DNA of 64,000 bases. It comes from CAG-873 sp910578365. Lineage in GTDB: Bacteria > Bacteroidota > Bacteroidia > Bacteroidales > Muribaculaceae. A program made the translations under genes and the position numbers. The stretch spans positions 620,001-684,000 of the forward strand of contig OX620685.1 in the NCBI GenBank assembly GCA_951635545.1, given 5' to 3'. A model generated the notes under the pieces. That model did not search any database. It saw nothing but the letters and a program-made list of their open reading frames with translations, and was not told the origin of the DNA. Positions 11,101 to 19,471 of the stretch are shown in pieces (positions within the stretch are counted from its first letter, which is position 1; each line of letters opens with the position of its first letter).

Positions 11101-11226
11101 GGTTATGAAGGCGGTGTAGTTTCGGCGCGCGGCGGTGTTCTTCTTGCCCAGACACGACGATAGAGCTACCGCACACAGCAGCGTGCAGCAAAGAATCAGC
11201 AGCGGTCGTACAAGGCGAGATTTCAT
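8158..11226 (-). CDS. porW: T9SS accessory TPR lipoprotein PorW/SprE
   Basis: About 1022 aa from the ATG at 11224-11226. That start gives a lipoprotein signal with lipobox LSSC (Cys25). The longer upstream frame runs into the preceding gene and lacks a signal, so I reject it. The body carries many tetratricopeptide-type helical repeats (for example AKAIENYELAVEKSKRNG, KYDKAQPCYAEAVPL), an acidic low-complexity linker (SGESEETDGDSGSESDE, about 570-600) and a second repeat block. The N-terminal motif YTAFITRYNIYYNGDEHY is typical of the SprE/PorW family needed for T9SS function. The C-terminal 80 residues are Glu/Pro rich. It sits in operon with porX. Confidence 0.88.
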   Translation of the reverse strand: MKSRLVRPLLILCCTLLCAVALSSCLGKKNTAARRNYTAFITRYNIYYNGDEHYKLTLKEMDDKYEDDFSRLVLMNPVEAKNDPTAPQPSGNFDRSIEKAQKAIQIRSIKQKPPKKSGKSGDLAYKAWMKRDEYNPFLHNAWMMMGRSQYYNGDFLGAASTFFYVSRHFTWLPETVTEARLWQAQSYISMDWLFEAEMILTRIKTAELVNKTLQNLYNSAWADYYIKHEEYAKAIPYLAEAIRLASGSRKIRLNFLMGQLYARTGQNELAYSYFKKAGGSASAPYRTKFNARIKQSEVFSGSDITPEVNALRRMTRYDRNAEYLDQIYYAIGNLYLSRRDTAKAIENYELAVEKSKRNGIDKAICQLTLGSLYFDLRKYDKAQPCYAEAVPLLPESYPDLKRLKLRSDVLDELAVYSQNVTLQDSLLRLSNMTEEEQLKVVNRIIDELKKKEKEEAEAAAREEFLANQAANGNQLVDKNAPNQFNINTDNSWYFYNQSAKNAGKSDFQRRWGARKLEDDWRRRNKSTFNNADWEDASSDDEQSGESEETDGDSGSESDEKSDEEQKRVSDPHYPEYYLNQIPKTDAERQTCHEIIQEGLYNMGVILKDKLEDFSASRAEFDRLLKDYPDNVYRLDTYYNLYLMAMRCGDNVGAEHWRQMIINDFPDSPYGVAMRDPQYIERLKAMDADQESLYDRALDDYFNNRNTAVHQAYEYMEKTYPLSKLMPKFMFINALAYVTEHKPREFNEMIKAMLDRYPDTDLAPLGSAWLKGMAQGRRLQSTSENLRGLIWDTRLGSDSTAVASDGPLEFDLSPDKSQLLVMLFPTDRVAANQLLYEIARFNFRSFAVKDFDIELMNFGRLGMVVIRGFDNMEQLNYYRRLMGESPEFRLMPGVRPVVISDENFKKLLDGGHSFEEYFRYLDEQNYVDAQAKLLPATEIETLSEREEHEAEQEAEQEAEAVDTEESEVDSTENSEIQPQPVSEPLMPDSGPEQQPQTSKPEKPKAPQYAPGSEGDEDDDLLFN

Positions 11227-11254
11227 CAGAGAAATAACGGAGCGTAGCCCCTGT

Positions 11255-13339
11255 TTATTGTGCCGATGAGGCCCCGGAACCGTCGGCACTTGCCTGAGTA
11301 TCGGCTGCCGCCGGGCCATCGGGGGCATTGGCCGGTGCCTTCGGATAGGATATGCGCGAGTGGTATATGGTCTGCAGACGCTTGACGAATGCCTGCTTTA
11401 TGGGCGCTACATCCTTGAATTCGAGGGTCGACTCGCTGTGCAGACCGTCGGCAATCTGACCATCGATAATTTTGTTTACCAGCTCTTTGAGTGCCTCGGG
11501 TGTATGCTCCTTTAGCGAGCGGCTTGCAGCTTCCACGGCATCGGCCATCATCAGCACCGATGTTTCCTTGGAACGCGGATTCGGCCCCGGATAGGTATAT
11601 GGCGCCGGATCGACTTTCACGTCGGGATGGCGGTTGCACTCGGTATAATAGAAGTATTTGGCGATTCCGCGGCCATGATGCTCGCGCACAAAATCCTTTA
11701 TCACGCCCGGCAGACCGTTTTTGTCAGCCAGCTTTACTCCGTCGGTCACATGGGCTATGATTATTCGTGCGCTCTGTTCGGGCGACAGCGCGTCGTGGGG
11801 GTTCACGCCGTGCTGGTTCTCGGTAAAGAAAGCCGGATTGCGCATCTTGCCAATGTCGTGGTACAGCGCGCCGGCACGCACCAGCTGTACGTTGGCGCCT
11901 ATGTATTGGGCGGCATCGGAGGCCAGATTGCTCACGGCCATCGAATGGTTGAATGTGCCGGGGCAATCGTCGCTGAGTTTTTTCAGCAGCGGGTTGTTGA
12001 TGTCGGCCAGTTCTACAAGGGTCACCACCGACACGAATCCGAATACTCGCTCCACCAGAAACATCATCACATATGTAACCGATGTCAGAGCCGAGTTAAT
12101 GGCCAAGAAGCCCACGGTACGCCACGAGAATCCGCTGAAACTGCCGTTCATAAGCAGTTCGAGTGCGATATACGACACTATGTAGCAAGCGCCTACGGCC
12201 AGCGCTGTGCGCAGTAGCTGAGCGCGGTTGCGCAGCTCGCGCAGCGAGTTTACGGCACCGATGGTGGCGCAGAACTGCAGGAATATGAATTCGAGAGGGT
12301 ATGATGTTATGCCTGCGGCTATCAATGTCAGCACCAGCGACACGTATATGGCCGTGCGGGTGTCAAAAAACACCAGCACCAAGATTGGTACTATAGCCAT
12401 AGGCACAAGATAGATACCGCCTACAATTCCCGAGTCGAGTCCGACACAGAGCAGAAATGGCACCGTTATGCTCAGCAGCAGGAAGAGTATGCTGCGGCGG
12501 GTACGCATCATTGCCGGACAGTAGTTGTATATATACAGCAGCAATGTGGCCAGCAGTATGGTCACATACATAAACTGCCCTATCCACACCATATACTCAT
12601 GACGAGTTTGCTTGGTATGATAGGTGGCCAGCTTGCTTTCGTAAGTCTGCAGGTTCACATAATCCTGAGGAGTTATAATCATACCCTTGTCGATTATGGT
12701 CTGACCCTGCTGTATCACACCGCGGGCACCCTCGAGCTGAGCTAAAAAGGAGTTGTACACCTTTTTATTTTCTTCCTGGTTCAGAGTCACATTGGGCACA
12801 AGCAAGGTTTCCATTCGGGCCATCGACAGGTAGTGACGGCCGGCGCTGTCGGTGATGGTAGCGTCGAGATCGCGGTAAATTTCCACCGGCGAGAGCAGTG
12901 CCTCAGTGTTCATGGTGTTGAGCACGTTGTTTTCGCGGTCGTCGGGCACTCTGATTTTGCGCAGCTTGCCCGAAGTTATATCCTGCCGGATATTGTTATC
13001 GACCACTCCGCGGCGGTAGAAAGCCCTGAGTTTGGCGGCAATAAGGCTTCGGGTGCGTTCGTGCCCGGCAGGCAGGGCGGCCACCAGCGAGTCGGCCACC
13101 GATGTGTTGATGCTGAACACCGGCTGGTAATGGGCATCGAGCGAGTCGCGCAAGCGGCGTGATGTCAGAGAATCGGGATAGATTTCTATGTCGAAAGGCG
13201 CAATCAGCTTGGCGTAGTTCCATGGTCTGCCCTGCTCGTAGTTGAGGCTGTCGGCCTCGGTATGCGGGTAGAAATACACTATCACCATGGCTGCCGCCAG
13301 AGTCATCAGTATACCTGTTATTAGCTTGGTCTTATACAT
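11255..13339 (-). CDS. 7TM-HD phosphohydrolase, probable c-di-AMP phosphodiesterase (PgpH type)
   Basis: 694 aa. One N-terminal membrane segment is followed by an extracytoplasmic region (about 30-245), then a cluster of membrane helices (about 252-430), then a cytoplasmic HD domain with the signature YHDIGK near residues 493-498 and a distal HHGRG and DAVEAASRS. This is the layout of the 7TMR-HD family, whose Listeria member PgpH cleaves cyclic di-AMP. The substrate here is inferred from family. It begins 2 bp after the rsh stop, so ppGpp and probably c-di-AMP enzymes share a transcript. Confidence 0.9.
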   Translation of the reverse strand: MYKTKLITGILMTLAAAMVIVYFYPHTEADSLNYEQGRPWNYAKLIAPFDIEIYPDSLTSRRLRDSLDAHYQPVFSINTSVADSLVAALPAGHERTRSLIAAKLRAFYRRGVVDNNIRQDITSGKLRKIRVPDDRENNVLNTMNTEALLSPVEIYRDLDATITDSAGRHYLSMARMETLLVPNVTLNQEENKKVYNSFLAQLEGARGVIQQGQTIIDKGMIITPQDYVNLQTYESKLATYHTKQTRHEYMVWIGQFMYVTILLATLLLYIYNYCPAMMRTRRSILFLLLSITVPFLLCVGLDSGIVGGIYLVPMAIVPILVLVFFDTRTAIYVSLVLTLIAAGITSYPLEFIFLQFCATIGAVNSLRELRNRAQLLRTALAVGACYIVSYIALELLMNGSFSGFSWRTVGFLAINSALTSVTYVMMFLVERVFGFVSVVTLVELADINNPLLKKLSDDCPGTFNHSMAVSNLASDAAQYIGANVQLVRAGALYHDIGKMRNPAFFTENQHGVNPHDALSPEQSARIIIAHVTDGVKLADKNGLPGVIKDFVREHHGRGIAKYFYYTECNRHPDVKVDPAPYTYPGPNPRSKETSVLMMADAVEAASRSLKEHTPEALKELVNKIIDGQIADGLHSESTLEFKDVAPIKQAFVKRLQTIYHSRISYPKAPANAPDGPAAADTQASADGSGASSAQ

Positions 13340-13341
13340 TG

Positions 13342-15615
13342 TTATTTTATTCGGGCTGCGTTGGTAACTCCTTTTACAGACGAAATTTTATCAACAAGGT
13401 TGTCGACAATCGAGGCATCGGCCACCCGTACCCAGAACTCACATTCGAACACCTCGTTGTGCGACTCTATGTTGAGCTTGCGGATGTCGATGCCCATATA
13501 ACTGGATATAAGCAGAATAAGTTCCTGCAGAATACCAAAGCGGTCGACACCTTCGATGTGTACACGGGCCGGGAAACGCACTCCCACAGTGTCCCAGCGG
13601 GTAGCCACTATGCGTGGGCCGTAGCCGGCTTTGAGCACCTGGGCCCGCGGACATGTGAGGGCGTGGACTGTAAGTCCGCCGTCGTCGTTGATATAACCCA
13701 TAACGTCGTCGCCGGGCAAAGGGTTGCAGCAATCGTCAATCCGGTAGTTGGGTTTGCCGGTGTCGGGGTCGGTGCGCAGCACATACACTTCCTTGGGATT
13801 GATTTTGGGTTTCTGTTCGGCGGTGTCGGCCTGTGGCCCCTGGTTCTGGCGGCCGGTGACAAAACGTCCCAGACTGAGTACCCGCGACAGCAGGCCGCTG
13901 CTGCGATGCTCGTTCTCGGCGGCCACTGCCTTGCGCAGTGTGCCCACCAGAAAGTCACCCAGCACTATCTCTTCGGCGCCGAGCTGATAACACAGGTCGT
14001 CGCGGTTGCCCACATGGAATGTACCTTGCAGCTTGGTAATCACGGCGTTGGTGTCGGGCAGGCCTTTTTCGGCCAGCCATGCGGCCAGCATTTCCTTGCC
14101 CTTGTTTATCAGCGGCTGACGCATCTTGCGCAGGCCGGCCTTTAGGCGGGTCTTGGCCTTGGCCGTAACCACAAAACTCTCCCACTCGGGCTGTGGCACC
14201 TGCGATTTGGAGTCGAGCACTTCCACCTGGTCGCCGCTGCTTAGTCGGTGGCTCAGAGGCACCAGCTTGTGGTTGACCTTGCCTGCTATACAGTGCAGGC
14301 CCAGTTCGGTGTGCAGGGCAAAAGCCACATCGAGGACTGTGGCACCGGAGGGCAGTGTCAGCAGTTCGCCCTTAGGGGTGAACACCACTATTTCAGAGGC
14401 AAACAGATTGAGTTTAAGGGTATCGAGAAAATCAATGGCGCTTGGCTCGGGATTGTCGAGAATATCCTTGATAGTACGCAGCCATGCGTTGAGTTCCGAC
14501 TCCTCGTCGCCCTCGCCAATTTTGTATCTCCAGTGTGCGGCAAAGCCTTTTTCGGCAATCTCGTCCATGCGTCGCGAGCGTATCTGCACTTCTATCCAGT
14601 TGCCGTCGGGGCCCATCACAGTAAGGTGCAGGGCCTGGTAGCCGTTAGCCTTGGGAGCCGAAATCCAGTCGCGCGTACGGTCGGGGTGCAGGCGGTAAAG
14701 GTCTGTTATGGCCGAATAAATATTCCAGCAGAGAGTCTTTTCCTTGGCGGGGTCGTCACACTCAAACACAATTCGCATGGCATAGAGGTCGTACACCTCC
14801 TCGAAAGGTACATGCTTGGTTTCCATCTTCTTCCATATGGAATACACCGATTTGAGCCTGGCCTTTGCCTCGTACTTCAGACCTAATTCGTCGAGTTTCT
14901 GTTTTATGGGCAGCGAGAAGTCGGAGTACACAGCCGAACGCCTGGCCTCGCTCTGCTGTATCTGCTCGGATATGCGCTGGTAAGCCGCAGGATGCTCGTA
15001 CTTGAAACTGAGGTCTTCGAGTTCGGTCTTGATTTCGAACAGGCCCAGACGATGTGCCAGCGGAGCGTATATGTACAGTGTTTCGCCGGCAATCTTGTAC
15101 TGTTTGTTGGGAGCCATGGAGCCGAGTGTGCGCATATTGTGCAGTCGGTCGGCCATTTTTATCAGCACCACGCGTATATCCTCGCTCATGGTCAGCAACA
15201 GCTTGCGGAAATTCTCAGCCTGAGCCGATGCTCTGTCGCCGAAAATACCGCCCGAAATTTTGGTGAGGCCCTCCACCAGCTGTGCTATCTTAGGCCCGAA
15301 ATGGCGCTCGATATCCTCTACCGTGTAGTCGGTATCTTCCACCACATCATGAAGCAGCGAAGCACAAATCGACGTCGAGCCAAGTCCGATCTCCTGCGAG
15401 GCTATCTTGGCCACGGCTATCGGATGAAGTATGTATGGCTCGCCCGAACGCCTTCTTACACCCTTATGAGCCTCTTTTGCAAACTGATAGGCGCGATATA
15501 TTATCTCCACCTTTTTACGGTGGTTCGAGCGCAGATAGCCGTCGATTACCTCCTGAAAGGCATCGTCAATCATTTTATTCTCCGCTTGGGGGTCGATATT
15601 GCGAGTGCTGTCCAT
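13342..15615 (-). CDS. rsh: Bifunctional RelA/SpoT-type (p)ppGpp synthetase/hydrolase
   Basis: About 757 aa from ATG 15613-15615. The HD hydrolase domain keeps LLHDVVEDTDY (about 85-95). The synthetase domain has YDLYAMRIVF and the GYQALHLTV motif. A TGS domain (VFTPKGELLTLPSGATVLDVAFALH) and a C-terminal ACT domain (RVHIEGVDRFGILQELI) follow. Both catalytic halves look intact, so it should make and degrade the stringent-response alarmone. First gene of a six-gene run. A TAACTTTG -7 box ends only 6 bp before the ATG. Confidence 0.95.
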   Translation of the reverse strand: MDSTRNIDPQAENKMIDDAFQEVIDGYLRSNHRKKVEIIYRAYQFAKEAHKGVRRRSGEPYILHPIAVAKIASQEIGLGSTSICASLLHDVVEDTDYTVEDIERHFGPKIAQLVEGLTKISGGIFGDRASAQAENFRKLLLTMSEDIRVVLIKMADRLHNMRTLGSMAPNKQYKIAGETLYIYAPLAHRLGLFEIKTELEDLSFKYEHPAAYQRISEQIQQSEARRSAVYSDFSLPIKQKLDELGLKYEAKARLKSVYSIWKKMETKHVPFEEVYDLYAMRIVFECDDPAKEKTLCWNIYSAITDLYRLHPDRTRDWISAPKANGYQALHLTVMGPDGNWIEVQIRSRRMDEIAEKGFAAHWRYKIGEGDEESELNAWLRTIKDILDNPEPSAIDFLDTLKLNLFASEIVVFTPKGELLTLPSGATVLDVAFALHTELGLHCIAGKVNHKLVPLSHRLSSGDQVEVLDSKSQVPQPEWESFVVTAKAKTRLKAGLRKMRQPLINKGKEMLAAWLAEKGLPDTNAVITKLQGTFHVGNRDDLCYQLGAEEIVLGDFLVGTLRKAVAAENEHRSSGLLSRVLSLGRFVTGRQNQGPQADTAEQKPKINPKEVYVLRTDPDTGKPNYRIDDCCNPLPGDDVMGYINDDGGLTVHALTCPRAQVLKAGYGPRIVATRWDTVGVRFPARVHIEGVDRFGILQELILLISSYMGIDIRKLNIESHNEVFECEFWVRVADASIVDNLVDKISSVKGVTNAARIK

Positions 15616-15621
15616 AATTCG

Positions 15622-15629
15622 CAAAGTTA
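15622..15629 (-). promoter_or_regulatory. -7 promoter box before rsh
   Basis: TAACTTTG on the minus strand, 6 nt from the rsh ATG. No good -33 TTTG is seen at the standard spacing. If used, the mRNA would be leaderless or nearly so. Confidence 0.4.
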
Positions 15630-15728
15630 GTGATTTTTTCTGAATGTTTTCACATGTATGTCTAATTTTAAACCAAATAAGCGGCCCGGATGTTGGAATA
15701 TCAACTATTGATGCTGATTCTCCCTGTT

Positions 15729-16688
15729 ATGGAAAACAATAATTATTACTGCCAACGGCAATATCAGGCGACGGTAAAAGAACGCCCCACCCTTTCTTTC
15801 AAATCCATCACTCTGGCCGACATGCCGCTCATAAACCAGCTGCTGCAACACTCCTCGACCCGAACCTGCGACTACACCGCAGGCGGTATCTACATGTGGA
15901 TTGACTGTTTCGGCTACCAATATTGTGTGTCCGACGATACTCTGTTCATTAAAGGTTTCTCTGAAAACAGGCCCGGCGAAGTAGCATTCTCGCTCCCGAT
16001 AGGCAAGATGCCGCTGCAGGAGTCGGTTAGCCTGATGCGACAATATTGCGACTCTATGGAGATTCCTTTGGTTTTCTCAGCAATTCCGGAAGACCGCGTC
16101 GATGCCGTGGCTGCCATTACCGGAGGTACCGTCGAACAGCTCGACGGCTGGAGTGACTACCTGTACGAAGCAGTGGCGCTGGCGTCACTTTCCGGCAAAG
16201 CACTCTCTAAAAAGCGAAACCACGTAAACCGCTTCATGGCCGACAACCCGGACTACGAGTTCGAGCCGATTACTCCCGACCTGCTGCCTGAACTGATTCT
16301 GTTCTTCGCAGGCCGGCCTATGCCCGACAAACTCGACACCTCGATGGCTCTTTATGAGCAGCACGAATGTATGCGAGTGCTCCGGCACTACAGCAGCTAT
16401 CCGTTCGAGGGTGCCGTACTGCGCAGCCAGAGCGGCGAGATTGCGGCCTTTACCGTAGGCGAGATTATCGGCGACACGCTTTATGTACACATCGAAAAAA
16501 TGAACCACACAATTCCCGGAGCCGGCGAAACAATCAACCGCCTGTTCGCAGCCGAAATGCTCCACCGGCATCCGCAGATACGATATATCAACCGCGAGGA
16601 AGACATGGGCGACCCGGGCCTGCGTTACGCCAAGGAAAGCTATCGTCCGGTGATGCTTATCAATAAATACAACGTCCGCTGCCTGTAG
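15729..16688 (+). CDS. DUF2156 domain protein (phosphatidylglycerol lysyltransferase C-terminal-like, GNAT fold)
   Basis: About 319 aa from ATG 15729; an earlier ATG at 15690 is possible. The sequence has the two-lobed GNAT-like pattern of DUF2156, with ITLADMPLINQLL at the N-terminus, SKKRNHVNRFMADNP in the middle, the acceptor-domain run GEIAAFTVGEIIGDTLYVHIEKM, and a NREEDMGDPGLRYAKESYRP motif near the end that is highly typical of the family. Relatives transfer amino acids or act as acyltransferases, and the substrate here is unknown. It stands alone, divergent from rsh, and ends in a hairpin that overlaps its stop codon. Confidence 0.8.
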   Translation: MENNNYYCQRQYQATVKERPTLSFKSITLADMPLINQLLQHSSTRTCDYTAGGIYMWIDCFGYQYCVSDDTLFIKGFSENRPGEVAFSLPIGKMPLQESVSLMRQYCDSMEIPLVFSAIPEDRVDAVAAITGGTVEQLDGWSDYLYEAVALASLSGKALSKKRNHVNRFMADNPDYEFEPITPDLLPELILFFAGRPMPDKLDTSMALYEQHECMRVLRHYSSYPFEGAVLRSQSGEIAAFTVGEIIGDTLYVHIEKMNHTIPGAGETINRLFAAEMLHRHPQIRYINREEDMGDPGLRYAKESYRPVMLINKYNVRCL

Positions 16689-16708
16689 ATCCAGATACAG
16701 GCAGCGGA
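16675..16708. terminator. Bidirectional hairpin overlapping a stop codon
   Basis: TCCGCTGCCTGTA (16675-16687) pairs perfectly over 13 bp with TACAGGCAGCGGA (16696-16708), with an 8-nt loop. It lies between two convergent genes and includes the TAG stop of the DUF2156 gene. It can serve both strands. Confidence 0.7.
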
Positions 16709-16738
16709 ACCGGAATACCCTCACACAGAGTTTTGATT

Positions 16739-17452
16739 TTACGGCTGCATTACAATTCTGACTACTTCCGGACTGCCCGGTATGCGTGTCAGGCGTATTT
16801 TGCCCTCGAACGGTTCGTCGAGCATTGTATTTTTGCCGTTTTCCCAATACGAGTCATCGCTCACCGTGGTCAGCCGGGCTGTACCATAATCGTAATAACT
16901 CGCACCATCGCCACGCCTTTCAAAGAGGTGGATAGTGAATTCCTTGAAAGCCGGAATAGCCTTGTGGTCGCTGCAGTCGAGTTCGAACTCTGTTTCTGAC
17001 AGCCGCACGAATTCATTCTCTACCTTTTTCTTACCGTCTGCCTGAGGTCCTACATAGCAGGGGATGCCGTCGAACAACTCATCAGTCATCCGGGTCATAA
17101 ATATGCCGTACGACAGGTCGGCGGCAATCTCGATATGATAGCTGCCGTACACCGGCAATGCTGTAGAACCAGGATTTTCGAAATAACTCTGGCGCTTTGG
17201 TGCCACTTTCCGGCTTATCTTTGAGGGATCAAGCTCGAAATAAAGCTGCTCGTCAATCAAGTCCGGATTATCCGACAGGCTGAATTCAATTTTTTTCAAA
17301 TCATCGAGGTCGAGTACAAACTTGCCGTCGGCATCGGTCACTTCCACGCTGTTTATAGTACCGTCGGTGGTGGTGTATTCCACATACAGCGTACGGGCAT
17401 TCACCGCACAGCCAAGTGCGATGAATAATATAAGGCTCAATATCTTTTTCAT
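16739..17452 (-). CDS. Secreted protein, paralogue of the upstream gene, function unknown
   Basis: 237 aa with signal peptide MKKILSLILFIALGCAVNA. The body resembles the 17461-18348 product: both have a D-G-x-Y/F-x-x-D/V-x-D/N-L-x-D/K-L turn near residue 50, a Y-H-I/V-x-I-A core, a Y-V-G-P-x-x-D-G-x-K/G loop, S-D/E-T-E-F-E/Q-L-D-C-S, and a G-K-x-T-M-L-x-x-x-F-x-G-x-I segment. These suggest two copies of one beta-rich fold. Unlike its paralogue it ends after IVMQP and lacks the C-terminal sorting tail. Tandem location 8 bp downstream suggests duplication. No enzymatic motif was recognised. Confidence 0.65.
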   Translation of the reverse strand: MKKILSLILFIALGCAVNARTLYVEYTTTDGTINSVEVTDADGKFVLDLDDLKKIEFSLSDNPDLIDEQLYFELDPSKISRKVAPKRQSYFENPGSTALPVYGSYHIEIAADLSYGIFMTRMTDELFDGIPCYVGPQADGKKKVENEFVRLSETEFELDCSDHKAIPAFKEFTIHLFERRGDGASYYDYGTARLTTVSDDSYWENGKNTMLDEPFEGKIRLTRIPGSPEVVRIVMQP

Positions 17453-17460
17453 AGTACTGC

Positions 17461-18348
17461 TTATTTTTTCACCAGACGGCTACCGCCGGCGCTCTGTTCA
17501 ACATATATACCATTGCGGGGTGATTTCACCTCTATGCCCTGCAGATTGTAATACTTCACTGCAGTGTTCGGGGCGGCCTCTATATCGCTTATTCCCGTCG
17601 AAGCTGTCATGGCCACCTCGGCCGGCTGCAGCAAACCGCGATTAAGTTTCACGGTTATTATGCCATCGAAGTCGTTCTCCAGCATGGTATGCTTTCCAAA
17701 CTGCCATAGCTTTACACAGTCCGAGCCATCGAGCACACCGCAGCCATAGCCGTCGTGCCAGCCGTTGCCTACAATACTAAAAAGAGCCATCGCCGGAATA
17801 CGATTCTCGCCGCTGCAGTCGAGCTGAAATTCGGTATCCGATACCCGCTGCAGCTGCCTGGCGACATTGCCGCTGCCGTCACTGCCGGGCCCTACATAGT
17901 AAAGGGTGGTGCTGTACGTGGTCTGAGGGATACGGGCATAGAAAGTAGCGCTCCGGGCTTTTGAAGCTATTTTCACATGATAATCACCCTCGAACGGTAG
18001 TTTGGTGAATAACTCCGTGTCTGCGAACGTGCGTCGGATAGAGGATACCTTCCTGCCAAGGTCGGAATAGCCGAATTGGAACACATAAGATTCGAGTCTA
18101 AAAGCCATCTTGTCTTCCTCGGTCCAACGATTGAACGACACATACAGGTCGCTTAGATTCTTTACGTCGAAGCTGTATTTTCCATCTACAAGCTCCACTT
18201 CCAATGCCTTGTCCTCGAAGTAACTCAGCCCTTCGCCGCACCCGAGCACATACAGCGTCTGCGCCTGCATCGACAGAGCTGCCAGCATTGAGGTAATAAC
18301 GCGAGTTCGGGATAAGAACTTTATGATTTTCAACCAAGCAAAAGACAT
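17461..18348 (-). CDS. Secreted protein with T9SS-like tail; native N-terminus replaced by IS982 sequence
   Basis: The open frame of 295 aa begins inside the neighbouring IS982. Residues 1-17 (MSFAWLKIIKFLSRTRV) are encoded by the inverted repeat and subterminal IS bases (18298-18348). The native gene continues as TSMLAALSMQAQTLYV. Its true start lies on the other side of the IS at 19471. Joined across the element with one ATT, it reads MKTLVTITSMLAALSMQAQ, an ideal signal peptide. The C-terminus (KYYNLQGIEVKSPRNGIYVE, then VKK) is a T9SS-type sorting end. The chimeric start may restore some export, but loss of normal expression is more likely. Function unknown; paralogue of the downstream gene. 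Confidence 0.75.
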   Translation of the reverse strand: MSFAWLKIIKFLSRTRVITSMLAALSMQAQTLYVLGCGEGLSYFEDKALEVELVDGKYSFDVKNLSDLYVSFNRWTEEDKMAFRLESYVFQFGYSDLGRKVSSIRRTFADTELFTKLPFEGDYHVKIASKARSATFYARIPQTTYSTTLYYVGPGSDGSGNVARQLQRVSDTEFQLDCSGENRIPAMALFSIVGNGWHDGYGCGVLDGSDCVKLWQFGKHTMLENDFDGIITVKLNRGLLQPAEVAMTASTGISDIEAAPNTAVKYYNLQGIEVKSPRNGIYVEQSAGGSRLVKK

Positions 18349-18403
18349 AGAGTATTGGGCGGCCTTTCAAGGTCGCCTGATTTATTTGTACAGTTTGGTG
18401 TTG

Positions 18404-19324
18404 TTAATCCCAGAGGACAAGCTGCCCGTTTGACTCGGGTACCTCAAAGTCGAAGTTCACTCCAGGCTTTGTGGCAAAGAAACAATATGCACCCATTGCA
18501 GCAAGCAGGTTCATGAGGAAGTTGTGTATACTACGATGGCGGGAGTGGACGAGCTGTGCCACATTCTTCAGCATGTCGTTTATGGACTCTATGATGCTCC
18601 TTTTACGCAGCATCATCTTGTCATAGAACGGCATGAGACGCTGTTTCATATTCGAGCGCAGACCTGTCACAATATGTATTCCGTCATCCCAGAGATGTCC
18701 GAAAAGAGACTGCGATATATATCCCTTGTCGGCATAAAGTTTGCCGAACACCTTGTCTGTCAGCGTGTCAATCACATCCTCGTTGCGGTCATCCACATTG
18801 GCGCGTGTCAGCACAAAGTTGATCAGTTCTCCTTTTTCGTTACATAGAAGATGCAGCTTGAAGCCTACATACCAACCCATCGTACTCTTCCCCTTGGCCG
18901 CGATATCCTTGAAGACTTTCATGTTGAACTGGCGCTTGTTGTGAATGACCGGAATGCAGGTGCTGTCCACAAAACTTATTCCCGTGCACTCTCCGAAACA
19001 TGCAAGTCGCAGGAACATGGTCATAGCCACAAAACATCGGGGCATGACCTCCACGAAGCGGTTGTAGGAGAATGTCTGCGGAAACAGATGCTTCCAGTGA
19101 ATGCGCACACATCCCAGATAATAGTGCTTGAAGTTTCGGTACGAATTGAAGTGGAAACAGATCAGAATCGTGATGACCTCGGCATCCGACATCATGCGCT
19201 TTCTTTTCCGTTTTGGAGTGTCAGTTGTGGACGGAAGTGCATTTTTTGCCATCTCACCCTCAAATTCTTTGCAGAAATCATCTGCAATACAAAAAATTTC
19301 AGTAACTTTACTTTCGGTAATCAT
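18404..19324 (-). CDS. IS982-family transposase
   Basis: 306 aa from the ATG at 19322-19324 (MITESKVTEIFCIADDF), the usual start of this family. An upstream in-frame extension is poor. The DDE residues lie in GISFVDSTCIPV, LYADKGYISQ and RSIIESINDMLKN. The segment KGKSTMGWYVGFKLHLLCNE is a hallmark of IS982 transposases. It appears full length and should be active. Confidence 0.92.
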   Translation of the reverse strand: MITESKVTEIFCIADDFCKEFEGEMAKNALPSTTDTPKRKRKRMMSDAEVITILICFHFNSYRNFKHYYLGCVRIHWKHLFPQTFSYNRFVEVMPRCFVAMTMFLRLACFGECTGISFVDSTCIPVIHNKRQFNMKVFKDIAAKGKSTMGWYVGFKLHLLCNEKGELINFVLTRANVDDRNEDVIDTLTDKVFGKLYADKGYISQSLFGHLWDDGIHIVTGLRSNMKQRLMPFYDKMMLRKRSIIESINDMLKNVAQLVHSRHRSIHNFLMNLLAAMGAYCFFATKPGVNFDFEVPESNGQLVLWD

Positions 19325-19383
19325 GATACAGTATTTATTGTTTGACACCTCTAAATTACTAAATATCAGTGATATTACCAAAA

Positions 19384-19413
19384 GAATCGGCAACTTTTTT
19401 AAGCTGCCGATTC
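19384..19413. other. Hairpin in IS982 upstream of its transposase
   Basis: GAATCGGCA (19384-19392) pairs with TGCCGATTC (19405-19413). A T-run follows soon after on the plus strand, and a TTTT on the minus strand. It probably blocks transcription entering the transposase from outside, an insulation device known for several IS families. Confidence 0.45.
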
Positions 19414-19453
19414 AACTTTTTTATGGTGTCCCTTATCCCGAACTCGCGTTAAT

Positions 19454-19471
19454 AGTCACAAGTGTTTTCAT
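19454..19471 (-). pseudogene. Severed start codon and signal-peptide beginning of the 17461-18297 gene
   Basis: ATGAAAACACTTGTGACT followed by the ATT duplication encodes MKTLVT(I) and restores the reading frame of the gene beyond the IS982. The native ATG is at 19469-19471. The IS630 copy begins 19 bp further upstream, so promoter, start and body of this gene are separated by two insertions. Confidence 0.75.

Larger units (their letters stand above)
18298..19450 (-). mobile_element. IS982-family insertion sequence
   Basis: A 1153-bp element with 19-bp perfect terminal inverted repeats AACGCGAGTTCGGGATAAG (18298-18316, and reverse complement 19432-19450). It is flanked by AAT at 18295-18297 and 19451-19453 (ATT in the direction of the broken gene), read as a 3-bp target duplication. 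It encodes one DDE transposase on the minus strand and interrupts the signal-peptide codons of a secreted-protein gene. Confidence 0.88.

Noticed and set aside
6914..11163. Very long plus-strand frames (460 and 718 codons) opposite porX and porW
   Set aside because: They are shadows of GC-rich genes with recognised domains on the minus strand; no domain or ribosome site is seen.
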